A stretch of DNA of 64,000 nucleotides from Lactiplantibacillus xiangfangensis (GCF_001438845.1 NZ_JQCL01000074.1:191376-255375), one strand, 5' to 3'. Shown: positions 26,862 through 36,483, counted from the first letter of the stretch. Notes: generated from the letters alone by a model not told the origin. Numbers and translations are program-made.

Positions 26862-27548
26862 ATGAATCAGCAGGATCAATTAAAACAGCTCGTTGGCCAA
26901 AAAGCTGTTGAATATATCAAAGATGGCATGCAAGTTGGACTCGGTACCGGGTCCACCGTTAAATTTATGGTCGACGCCCTCGGTGAACGTGTTAAAAACG
27001 AACACCTCAATATTGTCGGCGTCTCAACTTCCGAACGGACCGAAGCACAAGCAAAAAGTTTGGGCATTCCCATGAAGTCCGTCGATGAAGTCGACCACCT
27101 CGATTTAACCATTGATGGCGCTGACGAAATCTCCGCTGACTATCAAGGGGTCAAGGGTGGCGGGGCCGCCCTCCTCTTTGAAAAGATCGTTGCCATTAAT
27201 TCCGATAAAGTTATGTGGATCGTGGACGAAAGTAAAATGGTTAAACAACTTGGTGCGTTTGGTTTACCAGTAGAAGTTATTCCTTATGGTAGCCAACACG
27301 TCTTTGAAAAAATGGCTGCCCGCGGCTATAACCCGGTTTTCCGTAAAGTTGACGGTGAATTTGTCCGGACCGACTCCAACAATATCATCATTGATTTGCA
27401 TATCGATCCCATCACTGATCCACAGGCACTAGCCGAAGACCTGATTCACATGGTCGGCGTCGTCGAACACGGGTTATTCCTTGATATGGTCAACACAGTG
27501 ATCGTCGGCCATGCCGATGGTCCCGAAGTACTTGAAGCTCGTCCATAA
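26862..27548 (+). CDS. rpiA: Ribose-5-phosphate isomerase A
   Basis: Interconverts ribose 5-phosphate and ribulose 5-phosphate in the pentose phosphate pathway. The 228-residue protein has [19 protein letters not shown] near residue 27, DGADEIS near 84, [13 protein letters not shown] near 97 and the catalytic Glu within [21 protein letters not shown] at 26862 is preceded by AAAGGAGC. Second gene after the acetyltransferase-like gene. Confidence 0.96.
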   Translation: MNQQDQLKQLVGQKAVEYIKDGMQVGLGTGSTVKFMVDALGERVKNEHLNIVGVSTSERTEAQAKSLGIPMKSVDEVDHLDLTIDGADEISADYQGVKGGGAALLFEKIVAINSDKVMWIVDESKMVKQLGAFGLPVEVIPYGSQHVFEKMAARGYNPVFRKVDGEFVRTDSNNIIIDLHIDPITDPQALAEDLIHMVGVVEHGLFLDMVNTVIVGHADGPEVLEARP

Positions 27549-27568
27549 ACTTTCCTTTCCCGGATTGC

Positions 27569-27597
27569 TTGTCGACGCCTTCAGAAACCGATACAAT
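27569..27597 (+). promoter_or_regulatory. Promoter of pepC
   Basis: TTGTCG (27569-27574), 17-bp spacer, TACAAT (27592-27597), then AAAGGAGCG before the TTG start. Confidence 0.72.
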
Positions 27598-27625
27598 GAG
27601 AATAAGATTAAAGGAGCGTGATTTT

Positions 27626-28957
27626 TTGAGTAAAGAAATTAGTATGAACCAGATTGCCAATTTTCAAGCCGATTTAGATCAACACGCCGATGCAAAAGTC
27701 ATCGAACGTAGCGTGACCAAGAACGGTATTTTAGCAAGCAGTCAAGATATTCAAGCAATGAGCCAAACCACCCCAGTATTTTCAATTGATTTGGACACCG
27801 GTGACGTGGCTAACCAAAAACAAAGTGGCCGTTGCTGGATGTTTGCCGCATTGAACACGATGCGTCACGACTTAGCTGAAAAGTTCAACTTAAAGCATTT
27901 TGAATTATCTCAGAACTACACTTTCTTCTGGGACAAGTTTGAAAAGGCCAACTACTTCTACGAAAACGTCTTAGCAACTGCTGACCAACCAACTAGCAGC
28001 CGTAAAGTCGCTTGGTTAATGACCACCCCACAACAAGACGGTGGCCAATGGGACATGCTCGTTGCGATCATCCAGAAATACGGGATTGTTCCTAAGAGCG
28101 TGATGCCTGAAACCTACAATAGTTCTAAGTCCGCTGAAATCAACGCAACGTTGAATTTAAAATTACGGAAAGACGCCGTTGAACTCCGGGAATTAGTCGC
28201 AGCTGGCACTAGCGCTGACGCCATTCAAGACCGTAAGGAAAAGATGTTGAATGAAGTTTACCGGATGTTATCTTACGCATTTGGCGAACCCGTTACTGAA
28301 TTCGACTGGGAATACCGCGATGACAACAAACAATATCACATTGACCAAGGCTTGACACCACAAAGCTTCTTCAAGAAGTACATTGGCTGGAACTTGGACG
28401 ACTACGTTTCAATCATCAACGCCCCAACCGATGACAAGCCATACAACCACACCTACACGATTGAAATGTTAGGTAACGTTTTAGGCGGTCGTGAAGTTAA
28501 GCATTTGAACGTCTCAATGGCAGACTTCAAGCAACTCGCCATCAACCAACTCAAAGCGGGCCAAAGTGTTTGGTTCGGTTGTGACGTTGGTAAGTCTTCT
28601 GACCGTCAAAAGGGTGTGATGGCCATGGACGTCTACAACCAAGATGAATTATTCGACGTTGATTTGTCCATGTCTAAAGCAGAACGTTTGGACTACGGTC
28701 AAAGCTTGATGACCCACGCGATGGTTATCACCGGTGTCGACCTAGTCAACGGCCAACCAACTAAATGGAAGGTCGAAAACAGCTGGGGTGACAAAGTCGG
28801 AACGAAGGGCTTCTTCGTGATGAGTGACGCTTGGATGGACGAATACTGCTACCAAGTCGTTGTTAACAAGCAATTCTTGCCTGATGAACTGAAAAAGGCC
28901 CAAGCAGAAGAACCAACGATCTTAGCACCTTGGGATCCAATGGGCGCTTTAGCTTAA
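27626..28957 (+). CDS. pepC: Aminopeptidase C (bleomycin hydrolase-like, C1B)
   Basis: A 443-residue cytoplasmic cysteine aminopeptidase used in peptide breakdown. The catalytic Cys lies in QKQSGRCWMFAALN (about residue 70), His in MTHAMVITGVDL (about 364), and Asn in KVENSWGDKVG (about 385). The C-terminal tail (PWDPMGALA) matches PepC, where it occupies the active site. I chose TTG at 27626 because AAAGGAGCG precedes it and because the upstream frame overlaps the promoter. Confidence 0.95.
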   Translation: MSKEISMNQIANFQADLDQHADAKVIERSVTKNGILASSQDIQAMSQTTPVFSIDLDTGDVANQKQSGRCWMFAALNTMRHDLAEKFNLKHFELSQNYTFFWDKFEKANYFYENVLATADQPTSSRKVAWLMTTPQQDGGQWDMLVAIIQKYGIVPKSVMPETYNSSKSAEINATLNLKLRKDAVELRELVAAGTSADAIQDRKEKMLNEVYRMLSYAFGEPVTEFDWEYRDDNKQYHIDQGLTPQSFFKKYIGWNLDDYVSIINAPTDDKPYNHTYTIEMLGNVLGGREVKHLNVSMADFKQLAINQLKAGQSVWFGCDVGKSSDRQKGVMAMDVYNQDELFDVDLSMSKAERLDYGQSLMTHAMVITGVDLVNGQPTKWKVENSWGDKVGTKGFFVMSDAWMDEYCYQVVVNKQFLPDELKKAQAEEPTILAPWDPMGALA

Positions 28958-28975
28958 TCATATTTGAAGCATGAT

Positions 28976-29035
28976 AAAAAACACACGAAACGCACACCGG
29001 CAAATCATTGCCATGAGCGTTCCGTGTGTTTTTTA
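28976..29035. terminator. Bidirectional terminator between pepC and gpmA
   Basis: AAAAAACACACG (28976-28987) pairs with CGTGTGTTTTTT (29023-29034), with inner AACGC/GCGTT and GGCA/TGCC pairing. Runs of A and T on either side serve both convergent genes. Confidence 0.85.
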
Positions 29036-29045
29036 TTTTTAAGCC

Positions 29046-29723
29046 TTAAAATTCTTCTTTACCCGTAATGTTCAAATGGTCATCCAGGTGGTAACAGATT
29101 GGGACCCCGTTGGCCACTTCGACCCCATCAATCCCGGTATCACTAATCTGTTCGAGGTACTTGATCATCGCACGTAACGTACTACCGTGTGCCACGACCA
29201 ACTGATTTTGTCCGTCTAACAACCGCGGTGCAATCATATCGATCCAGTACGGCATGATGCGGTCGTACGCCATCTTCAGACTTTCGCCGCGGGGCTCAAT
29301 GTTTGGCCCGTACTTCATGTAACGCCGATCGTGATCCAGTTCGGCCGCCGTCAATAATGGGGGTACCGTATAGAAACTTCGCCGCCATTTTTGAACTTGC
29401 GCCTTACCGTATTCTTGGCGGGTAGCGTCCTTATTCTGTCCGCGTAACGCGCCGTAGTGCCGCTCATTCAAGCGCCACGTTTTATACTCCGGCAACCACG
29501 CCTGATCGATCTCATCCAACATAATGTTGGCCGTGACGATTGCGCGTTTTAAAACCGACGTGTGGACCGCGCCAAACTGAATGCCAGTTTCTCGTAGTCG
29601 CTTACCCGCATGGTGGGCCTGCATCACACCAACGTCCGTCAGTGGTACGTCACTCCAGCCCGTATACGTATTATCGCGGTTCGCCGTACTCTCACCGTGT
29701 CGTACCAATACCAGTTCTGTCAT
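29046..29723 (-). CDS. gpmA: 2,3-bisphosphoglycerate-dependent phosphoglycerate mutase
   Basis: Interconverts 3- and 2-phosphoglycerate. The 225-residue protein carries the phospho-His motif [35 protein letters not shown] and the second His in [11 protein letters not shown]. The latter differs from the usual AHGNSLRAL. Other mutases are likely elsewhere in the genome, so this may be a paralogue rather than the main glycolytic enzyme. Monocistronic on the minus strand. Confidence 0.88.
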   Translation of the reverse strand: MTELVLVRHGESTANRDNTYTGWSDVPLTDVGVMQAHHAGKRLRETGIQFGAVHTSVLKRAIVTANIMLDEIDQAWLPEYKTWRLNERHYGALRGQNKDATRQEYGKAQVQKWRRSFYTVPPLLTAAELDHDRRYMKYGPNIEPRGESLKMAYDRIMPYWIDMIAPRLLDGQNQLVVAHGSTLRAMIKYLEQISDTGIDGVEVANGVPICYHLDDHLNITGKEEF

Positions 29724-29805
29724 TCTCTACACCTGCCATATTAATTACTTCTAATCATAATCGATTTAAGCTGTTTTTCAAAGTCGGAACTGTCTTACTA
29801 TCAAT

Positions 29806-29855
29806 TAAAAAGAACGGCCAAACTAGCGTCACCACTAAGTTTAACCGTTCTTTTT
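29806..29855 (-). terminator. Terminator after the EamA transporter gene
   Basis: AAAAAGAACGG (29806-29816) and CCGTTCTTTTT (29845-29855) form an 11-bp stem across a ~28-base loop. Confidence 0.7.
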
Positions 29856-29860
29856 AATTA

Positions 29861-30892
29861 TCAGTCTTCTTGATTCGAAATGGCGTTAGAATGCTGAGCC
29901 AATCTAAGTGCTTCAGCATCCCCATCCGTTTCAGACTGCGTAACTTTGCCCATGGCGCTGGCACGTTCTCTGAACCGATTGCCAACAAAGGTCACGACCG
30001 ACCCAATCAGGATCACAACGATTCCAATCACCGTCGTGAGTACAATTTGTTCCCGCAAGATCAGCGCAGCTAAAATCGGCGCTAACCCCGGTTTGATAAA
30101 GAAAACTAGTGAAGCCGTCGACACGTCGGTTTGTTCCATTGCCAAGAAATAAAAGGCAAAGCCACCACCCGTGACACAGACCCCAATAAAGAATAATAAC
30201 CAGAAATATTGCATATTAACATTTACAAGTACCGGAATAGCGGCGAACTGGCGCAACCCAATGGCTGTTAACCCCGAAGCTACCGCTGGAATTTTTGTAA
30301 TCAACGCTAGAACAAATAATTCAAACGCGCCCGCAAAAAATGTGAAACACGTCATCGTCAATCCATTCAGGCCCCGTTTAACGGAACCGTACCGCGAAAC
30401 GATACTGTATAGGCCAAACGTGATGGCTGAACTGATGGCGAGGATCAACCCTAAGCCATTCGTCAAATGAGCCGGGTTCACAATAATTAATAACCCAATG
30501 ACAGAAATAATCACAGAAATTAAATTGGCTCGACCTAACCGTTCGTGCAGAATCAGGTAGGAGAAGAGCAGCGCAAAGACCGGATTACAGCTAAATAGCA
30601 CGGCCACCGTCGACGCTTTGTCCACCGTAATGGCTAATTGGTATAGCGACATGCTGATGATCACACAAATCAATCCAGTCAAAGCAAAGAGGCGCCAGTC
30701 AGCCCCGACTAAGCGCCGACCTGACTTTTTGAGCGCACTCAGCGCAAATGGCAATAGAACGACTGCCCCAATGAAAAACCGAATTAAGTTCAATTGAATC
30801 GGATTAAAGGCGCTACCGGCCATCTTTAGTGCAATCTCCATTGAACTGAACATCAACGTTGAAATTGCAATGTAAAGATATGCTTTCTTCAC
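29861..30892 (-). CDS. DMT-superfamily (EamA) transporter
   Basis: A 343-residue membrane protein with about ten helices in two EamA repeats (first repeat starts MKKAYLYIAISTLMFSSMEI; second from about residue 150, FGLYSIVSRYG). A hydrophilic tail of ~35 residues follows the last helix. The family exports or imports small metabolites such as amino acids; the substrate is not visible. GTG at 30892 has AGAAGGAAG upstream. Probably separate from the AEC gene 78 bases upstream. Confidence 0.88.
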   Translation of the reverse strand: MKKAYLYIAISTLMFSSMEIALKMAGSAFNPIQLNLIRFFIGAVVLLPFALSALKKSGRRLVGADWRLFALTGLICVIISMSLYQLAITVDKASTVAVLFSCNPVFALLFSYLILHERLGRANLISVIISVIGLLIIVNPAHLTNGLGLILAISSAITFGLYSIVSRYGSVKRGLNGLTMTCFTFFAGAFELFVLALITKIPAVASGLTAIGLRQFAAIPVLVNVNMQYFWLLFFIGVCVTGGGFAFYFLAMEQTDVSTASLVFFIKPGLAPILAALILREQIVLTTVIGIVVILIGSVVTFVGNRFRERASAMGKVTQSETDGDAEALRLAQHSNAISNQED

Positions 30893-30970
30893 GAAACGTT
30901 CGCTTCCTTCTTAACAAAAATTTAATAGTCACGCGTTTCAGTATAGCACCATTTTCAAACCCTTTTCAAA

Positions 30971-31933
30971 CTAGCTAATGAGATTCGACTGAACAACCAC
31001 CATCAAGATTGGAATCACGATTAAACTCAAAAGCGTGGTTTCCGTCACCATTACGGCCGCGTAATCAGCATCGGCGCCGTAGAGTTTTGACACGACCGGC
31101 GCGTTGGTCATAACTGGCATGGCGGATTGTAAAATAAAGACTTGTTTCATTTCAACCGGAATGGACATTGGGATGAGCATTAGCGTCATCAAAACGGGTG
31201 CAAAGATGAAGCGTCCGAGTAAGATCCCAATACTATCACGGTCAAAACGCATACTGCTCAAGCCAGCGTTAGCCATGGAAATCCCAATAAAGAGCATCGA
31301 GAGTGGGACCGTCAATCCCCCAATGTAAGAGAAGTCATCCATTAAGAAACTTGGCAATTTGATCTGCCATAAAACAATCAGGACCCCGATCATAAAGCCT
31401 AACAATGGCGGTGAGAAAATCTTTTTGAGGGTCTGCTTCAAATCAAACTTAGCAGCCCCCACCCCGTCGCGCTGAATCAGGTAAACCCCAATCGTCCAAA
31501 AGATGGTCGTGTTGGCCATATAGTACACCAGAACGTACGGTAAGGCACTACTCCCAAACAACGCCTCGTTAACGGGTAACCCGATAAAAACGGTATTGGA
31601 GTTAAAAAACATCGACGAGAAAAGCCCCCGATGGCTCTTCTTGATGTTTAAAGCCCGCATCACTCCAAATGAGATCCCAAATAAGATTGCCATGTTAAGG
31701 ACGGGAAAACGCAGTCCAGGCAACGTATCTAATAACTTTTGCGCGGTGAACTGCTTCGTAATCGTTGCAATCATGTAAGCGGGTAACGCAATCTGTGTGA
31801 CGAGTCGCGCGACCAATTTAGTTGAATCCTCGCTAAACCAGCCCCAGCGCGCTAATAAATAACCGACGGCAATCATAATGATAATCGTCATGACGCCTTG
31901 AATGCTATGTAAAAATGTCTGTAAAACTTGCAT
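30971..31933 (-). CDS. AEC-family permease (auxin efflux carrier/malate permease-like)
   Basis: A 320-residue membrane protein with ~10 helices. The N-terminal half has VGYLLARWGWFSEDS and FNSNTVFIGLPVNEALFG, the conserved Asn-rich crossover of the family; the C-terminal half has QSAMPVMTNAPVVSKLYG. In lactic acid bacteria members move malate or other organic acids, but there is no malolactic gene nearby and the substrate is uncertain. ATG at 31933 has AAAGGAGTG upstream. Confidence 0.87.
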   Translation of the reverse strand: MQVLQTFLHSIQGVMTIIIMIAVGYLLARWGWFSEDSTKLVARLVTQIALPAYMIATITKQFTAQKLLDTLPGLRFPVLNMAILFGISFGVMRALNIKKSHRGLFSSMFFNSNTVFIGLPVNEALFGSSALPYVLVYYMANTTIFWTIGVYLIQRDGVGAAKFDLKQTLKKIFSPPLLGFMIGVLIVLWQIKLPSFLMDDFSYIGGLTVPLSMLFIGISMANAGLSSMRFDRDSIGILLGRFIFAPVLMTLMLIPMSIPVEMKQVFILQSAMPVMTNAPVVSKLYGADADYAAVMVTETTLLSLIVIPILMVVVQSNLIS

Positions 31934-32033
31934 TTTTCACACTCCTTTCACTGAAAAATAATAATTCGATGAGAACCATACCAGTATACCACTGTTTTTT
32001 AGGAAGCTAATCGCAATTTCCGTATGAAAACGT

Positions 32034-32062
32034 TTGACGTTCTGGATAATTTTATTTATAGT
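32034..32062 (+). promoter_or_regulatory. Promoter of the LCP-family gene
   Basis: TTGACG (32034-32039), 17-bp spacer, TATAGT (32057-32062). The leader to ATG is ~145 bases and holds distant complementary 7-mers GCAGACT/AGTCTGC. Confidence 0.78.
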
Positions 32063-32209
32063 GTTCTATAATTGTGTGCAGACTGATATGGTTCATTTAT
32101 TGACCAGTTGATTGTTAAAATCTTATTAAGTCAGCCGTTTTTCAGACCAAAAGTCTGCTATCCGTCCTAGAATAGAATTGGTGAAAATACGAAATGATGA
32201 GGAACGATT

Positions 32210-33397
32210 ATGTCAGAAAATAATAACGATAATGGGATGGGGCCCCGCGAGCGGCGCTATCGGCAGCAACAACAACGCAATCCACATTTAAAACCACACA
32301 AGCAACGGACTTGGTTAGTCGGCTTGCTAATTGCCTTAGGCGTACTCTTAGTCGCCGGTGCTTACTGGGGAACAAAGACTTGGAACGCCGCTAAAGATAC
32401 AATGAATACCACGTTTCAAGCAACTGGGGCTTCTAAATCCCGGAACGTCGACGCCGTCATTAAACAGGGCAAGCCGTTTTCAATCCTTCTGTTAGGGACT
32501 GATACGGGGGCCTTGGGACGAGGCAAAGATTTCTCAGCCAGAACGGATACGATGATCATTGCAACCATCAATCCTAAAAAAGAAAGCATGTCACTGACTA
32601 GTATCCCTCGTGATACGCAAGTGATGATCGATGGTCAGTCACAGAAGATCAACGCGGCCTATACGATTGGCGGCGCGAGCGGTGCCGTTAAATCCGTTGA
32701 AAAACTGGTTAACGTTCCGATTGATTTCTACGCCCTAATCAACATGGGTGGTTTAAAACAGATCATCAACGCGATGGGTGGTGTGACCATTACGCCAAAG
32801 ATGACCTTTAAATACGGTCACGTTAACGTTAAAAAAGGTGTGAAAACAAAGTTAAGCGGTGCGGCGGCCCTTGATTACTCCCGGATGCGTTACAGTGATC
32901 CACTCGGTGACTACGGTCGACAGAAACGCCAACGCCAGATTATCATGGCGATGGTTAGTCAATCTAACTCACTAGGCTCAATCGCTAACATTGAAAAAAT
33001 TACGAAGCAACTCTCTAACAACATGCGGACTGATTTGACTTGGAACGACATGGTCACTTTAGATACGAAGTATAAGAACGCGTCTCACCATGCAAAGACT
33101 TATACGTTACAAGGAACGGATGCCACGATCAACGGTCTTTCTTACCAAGTTGCTTCGGCTTCCCAACGCTACAAGATTTCTAAGGAATTACGGACCCAGT
33201 TGCAACTTTCAACCAGCAGTATCTCTGAAGCTGACTTTACGGATACCGCTTCAGTCACTACTGGTAGTGGCAGTAGCTCCGACAGTTCCGATTCGGCTAG
33301 CACGACCACGGATGCCACGCAGAGTAGCACGCAACAAACTACTACTGACAGTACCACAACGCAGGATGCGACAACGACAAAGGACACACGGTATTAA
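32210..33397 (+). CDS. LytR-CpsA-Psr (LCP) family cell-wall glycopolymer ligase
   Basis: A 395-residue membrane-anchored exoprotein. A basic cytoplasmic N terminus is followed by one helix (about residues 42-64), then the LCP domain with LLLGTDTGALGRG, ARTDTMIIATINP, SLTSIPRDTQV and DYSRMRYSDPLGDYGRQKRQ (Asp/Arg residues that bind the pyrophosphate lipid). Family members transfer wall teichoic acid or polysaccharide from undecaprenyl pyrophosphate to peptidoglycan. The C-terminal ~60 residues are Ser/Thr repeats. ATG at 32210 has GAGGAACG upstream. Monocistronic. Confidence 0.94.
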   Translation: MSENNNDNGMGPRERRYRQQQQRNPHLKPHKQRTWLVGLLIALGVLLVAGAYWGTKTWNAAKDTMNTTFQATGASKSRNVDAVIKQGKPFSILLLGTDTGALGRGKDFSARTDTMIIATINPKKESMSLTSIPRDTQVMIDGQSQKINAAYTIGGASGAVKSVEKLVNVPIDFYALINMGGLKQIINAMGGVTITPKMTFKYGHVNVKKGVKTKLSGAAALDYSRMRYSDPLGDYGRQKRQRQIIMAMVSQSNSLGSIANIEKITKQLSNNMRTDLTWNDMVTLDTKYKNASHHAKTYTLQGTDATINGLSYQVASASQRYKISKELRTQLQLSTSSISEADFTDTASVTTGSGSSSDSSDSASTTTDATQSSTQQTTTDSTTTQDATTTKDTRY

Positions 33398-33439
33398 ACT
33401 GACTAAACGAACTAGACCACAATTAGACGTCTAAAACTC

Positions 33440-33487
33440 AAATACCCGTTCAGAAATAGCAAAATATTTCTGAACGGGTATTTTTTG
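33440..33487 (+). terminator. Terminator after the LCP gene
   Basis: 19-bp perfect arms (33440-33458 and 33465-33483) around a six-base loop and followed by TTTT. Confidence 0.9.
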
Positions 33488-33554
33488 TCTATACTAACAG
33501 TTGAAGACCCAATTTAAGTATTAATTATTGTATCAGTATCTAATCAATAAAAAT

Positions 33555-33693
33555 TAACAACTTGTAAGCTATTTCGGTTACCACTGATGACACATGTTCG
33601 TGGGACTGGACCTAGCCTGAAGAGCAGGCAAGGCCACTTTCTCGATTGATGCCATCAGTGGCAGTCTCCGAACATTCGACAATAATAACAACT
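33555..33693. repeat. Structured intergenic element flanked by 8-bp direct repeats
   Basis: CCACTGATG (33581-33589) pairs with CATCAGTGG (33653-33661). Inside, GCCTG/CAGGC (33615-33619, 33625-33629) forms a hairpin extended by CCT/AGG. ATGTTCG (33594-33600) is complementary to CGAACAT (33669-33675), crossing the outer stem. TAACAACT occurs at 33555-33562 and 33686-33693. There is no reading frame of note. This is the main content of the 371-base gap between the LCP and SdpI-like genes. Confidence 0.6.
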
Positions 33694-33768
33694 GTAAAAC
33701 TAATTTGAGTGCAGTCGGACGGAATTATTATCATTACTATTACGGTGTTGACCGTAAGTTTAGACTTT

Positions 33769-34365
33769 TCACCCTTTAGTTAAATGATTAGGGTGATGCT
33801 CCAGCCAATACGAATACCAGACCACGGCTGAAGCCCCTGGCAATATGATACTGATCAGAACTACCGGTAACGCCGCCGTTGGCCACCAACTACTCATAAT
33901 CAGACAGAATACACCGCTGGCAAAAAATAACCACCCACCTAACACGTTGGTTTTACGCCAAATGATTGGCGAGCGATACGTCCAAGGAACCCGAAATCCA
34001 AGTACGCCGTTTTGCGGTGCATCCACGCATAGGATCCCTACAAAACTGATTACTAAGCCACCCAACGCACCTTGGGATGACATTTTTAATCCAATGGGTC
34101 CCAAAATTGCCAGACCACTATAAATAAACCACGCCAGCGCCCAGTGCTCCGCGACTTGCCAGGCCGTCCAATGATAAGTCGCGGCTGCGATAAATGGTGT
34201 TACCAAGGAAAGGATATACGCGATTGTCACTACAGCCAAGACTTCAAGCGTCAAATGAAGTTGTCGCCATCCCACAGGTTTCGGGAGCCACAACCAGACT
34301 AGCATCAAACTATTTAAACCGGATAAAACTAGCGCACGCCAGCGCCATTTTTCAATGCTTGACAT
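33769..34365 (-). CDS. SdpI-family membrane protein
   Basis: A 198-residue protein with about six membrane helices. The C-terminal half matches the SdpI/YhfL pattern: GFRVPWTYRSPIIWRKTN (family: GxRxPWTxxxxxxWxxTN) followed by GGWLFFASGVFCLI. SdpI is the immunity protein against the SdpC toxin in B. subtilis; no toxin gene is seen here, so the role is open. It follows the 94-residue membrane protein by 14 bases, forming an operon. Confidence 0.75.
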   Translation of the reverse strand: MSSIEKWRWRALVLSGLNSLMLVWLWLPKPVGWRQLHLTLEVLAVVTIAYILSLVTPFIAAATYHWTAWQVAEHWALAWFIYSGLAILGPIGLKMSSQGALGGLVISFVGILCVDAPQNGVLGFRVPWTYRSPIIWRKTNVLGGWLFFASGVFCLIMSSWWPTAALPVVLISIILPGASAVVWYSYWLEHHPNHLTKG

Positions 34366-34379
34366 GAGACCACCACTTT

Positions 34380-34664
34380 TCAGTTATGCGCCATGAAGTA
34401 TATTGCACCTAAAACAGTCAGGATAGCTACACCTAGCAAGTAACCGTAAAACCACTTCTCACTGCGGGAATACGTCTTGACCCCGCTAACCGTTTTTGCC
34501 ATACACGCAATAAAGATAACGATGATTGGATAAATCCCTAAGCCAACCGTGCTAGCCGCCACCCAATTATGACCAACTATTGGCTGGGTTGTACTGATAC
34601 AAAATCCCATAATTAACGTTCCTAAAAATACCCACGTCGGCAAAACCGCACCAATTTTTCGCAT
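34380..34664 (-). CDS. Small membrane protein, unknown
   Basis: A 94-residue protein with three predicted helices (about residues 10-28, 36-57 and 70-90) joined by a short basic loop (KTVSGVKTYSRSEKWF). I do not recognise the family. ATG at 34664 is preceded by a short GGGGGA-type site. It is the first gene of the SdpI pair and may be its partner. Confidence 0.6.
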   Translation of the reverse strand: MRKIGAVLPTWVFLGTLIMGFCISTTQPIVGHNWVAASTVGLGIYPIIVIFIACMAKTVSGVKTYSRSEKWFYGYLLGVAILTVLGAIYFMAHN

Positions 34665-34852
34665 TGCTTTGTCCCCCTAAATTTTTAGCCTTACCCAAGC
34701 TAAAGATACCATAGCAGGACTGCGTTGACGACCATTTGCCCACCCGACTGACTAAGTTCCACCGTTTAATCTCAGTATACGACGCTTTGATGCAACCTCC
34801 GTGCCGATAATTTTGTTTGGGCACTTAGCAATCAAACCGCAACTAGCTACTC

Positions 34853-34894
34853 AAAACCACGCACAAAAACAGCTCAGCTTTTGTGCGTGGTTTT
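34853..34894 (-). terminator. Terminator of the fabH-acc operon
   Basis: 16-bp perfect arms AAAACCACGCACAAAA (34853-34868) and TTTTGTGCGTGGTTTT (34879-34894); downstream of accA on the minus strand. Confidence 0.88.
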
Positions 34895-34910
34895 ATCAGT
34901 TTTATTCACT

Positions 34911-35684
34911 TTAATTGATCGGCCAAGTATCCAAAAAATGTTGAAATTTGGCTTCTCGCTGGGCAATCAGTGCAAGCCCGTCCCACTGACTCAAATCCTG
35001 CAATTGCGTTTCAATCAAGCTGATCAGCGTATCCACCAACTTCGGTGTTTCGTGCGACACCACTTGGTCGACTAACCCGCGTTCAGCCAAGTCCGTCGCC
35101 GTCATGGGTAACAGGTCAATCGCATCGCTAACGGTCTGTTGCCCGTGCAAAATGGCGGCCACGGCTTCGGGTGACGCCACGTTAAATAACGCGTCGTCTA
35201 GCATCATAATCCGGTTAGCGTTGGCAAAACCTAACGCACCGCCACTATGCCCTTCGCCGAGAAAGATCACTAAATTAGGAACCGGTAACTGTCCCGTTGC
35301 CGCAATCAAATCGGCAATCGCTTGGCTCTGACCAAACCGTTCCGACACTGGACTGGCATCCGCACCCGGCATGTTGATCAGACTAACAACTGGCATCCCA
35401 AACTTTTGTGCGTGCTGAACCACCCGTAACGCCGTTCGGTAACCAGGAACCGTCAACGCCCCACCATTTTTACTGCGCCGACTGGCGAGATCGTTCCCCC
35501 GGTCAACGCCCAAAACGGCTAACCGCTGACCAGTCGCCGTTTGTCCAAATCCGGCCGTCAACGCGGCGTCTTGGCCTAGTAGCCGGTCCCCACGTTGGCG
35601 CACCATGGTCGGGAGTAACGCCCTGATAATCGTCGGCGCACTAATTCGGTCCGCAGCCCGGAGTCGCTTCAATCGTTCATCCAT
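34911..35684 (-). CDS. accA: Acetyl-CoA carboxylase carboxyltransferase subunit alpha
   Basis: A 257-residue carboxyltransferase alpha subunit. The crotonase-like core shows ALRVVQHAQKFGMPVVSLIN, PGADASP and FLGEGHSGGALGFANANRI (conserved GEGGSGGAL region, with His replacing the third Gly). Carboxyl transfer from biotin to acetyl-CoA requires the AccD partner, encoded next to it with a one-base gap. It is the last gene of fabH-accBCDA. Confidence 0.93.
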   Translation of the reverse strand: MDERLKRLRAADRISAPTIIRALLPTMVRQRGDRLLGQDAALTAGFGQTATGQRLAVLGVDRGNDLASRRSKNGGALTVPGYRTALRVVQHAQKFGMPVVSLINMPGADASPVSERFGQSQAIADLIAATGQLPVPNLVIFLGEGHSGGALGFANANRIMMLDDALFNVASPEAVAAILHGQQTVSDAIDLLPMTATDLAERGLVDQVVSHETPKLVDTLISLIETQLQDLSQWDGLALIAQREAKFQHFLDTWPIN

Positions 35685-35685
35685 G

Positions 35686-36483
35686 CTAATGGTCCCCCTT
35701 CAGATCATAGCTCGCCAAAACGGTCGCTAAGTATTGGGAGAGTTGTGGTCGGGCAACGACCGCATCTAACATCCCGTGTTCAAATAAACTTTCCGCCGTT
35801 TGAAAATCTGCGGGTAAGTCGACCGGCATCGTCTGCTGGATTACCCGGGCGCCGGCAAAGCCAATCTTAGCACCGGCCTCTGCCACAACGACGTCACCCT
35901 TGAAGGCGAAGCTTGCCGACACGCCACCCATGGTCGGATCGGTCAATACTGTAATCAACGGTAATGGTACTGCGGCTAAGCGAGCGAGCTCTGCCAAAAC
36001 TAAATTCATCCCGACTAACGCGTAGTCCCCCTCTTGCATGCGGGCACCGCCCGAAGTTGTGACGAGGATCAATGGCAATCGCCGTTTCCGGGCAACTTGG
36101 CTTGCGGCCACGATGCGCCGCGTCACGACCGTGTTCAACGTTCCCATCATGAAATAACTATCCATGACGGCTATGACGGCCGGGTGCTGATCAATCGTCG
36201 CAACACCGGTCACAACCGCTTCAGTCGACATCGTACGTTCCTGTGCTCGTGCCAATTTTTGGTCATACGCGGGAAAATGCAGCGCATTCACAGGTCGTTC
36301 GGGCATCGGTAACGGTTGAAAACTAGCCGCATCAACTAACAGATCAATGCGTTGTTGTGCGGTTAGTCGTTGCCAATGTTTGCAGTACGGACATTGCCGA
36401 AACGGCCCCCACTGGCTGTGGTGAACGTGGCGACCGCAAGCGACGCACGTCGTCCACGTTCCCGTCTTTGGATAATGCGTCAT
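35686..36483 (-). CDS. accD: Acetyl-CoA carboxylase carboxyltransferase subunit beta
   Basis: A 265-residue subunit. An N-terminal zinc ribbon (CVACGRHVHHSQWGPFRQCPYC, residues ~13-34; cited as CVAC and CPYC) is followed by the crotonase-like domain with SGGARMQEGDYALVGM, LTDPTMGGVSASFAF and GARVIQQTM. It pairs with AccA. The start overlaps the accC end by four bases. Confidence 0.95.
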   Translation of the reverse strand: MTHYPKTGTWTTCVACGRHVHHSQWGPFRQCPYCKHWQRLTAQQRIDLLVDAASFQPLPMPERPVNALHFPAYDQKLARAQERTMSTEAVVTGVATIDQHPAVIAVMDSYFMMGTLNTVVTRRIVAASQVARKRRLPLILVTTSGGARMQEGDYALVGMNLVLAELARLAAVPLPLITVLTDPTMGGVSASFAFKGDVVVAEAGAKIGFAGARVIQQTMPVDLPADFQTAESLFEHGMLDAVVARPQLSQYLATVLASYDLKGDH

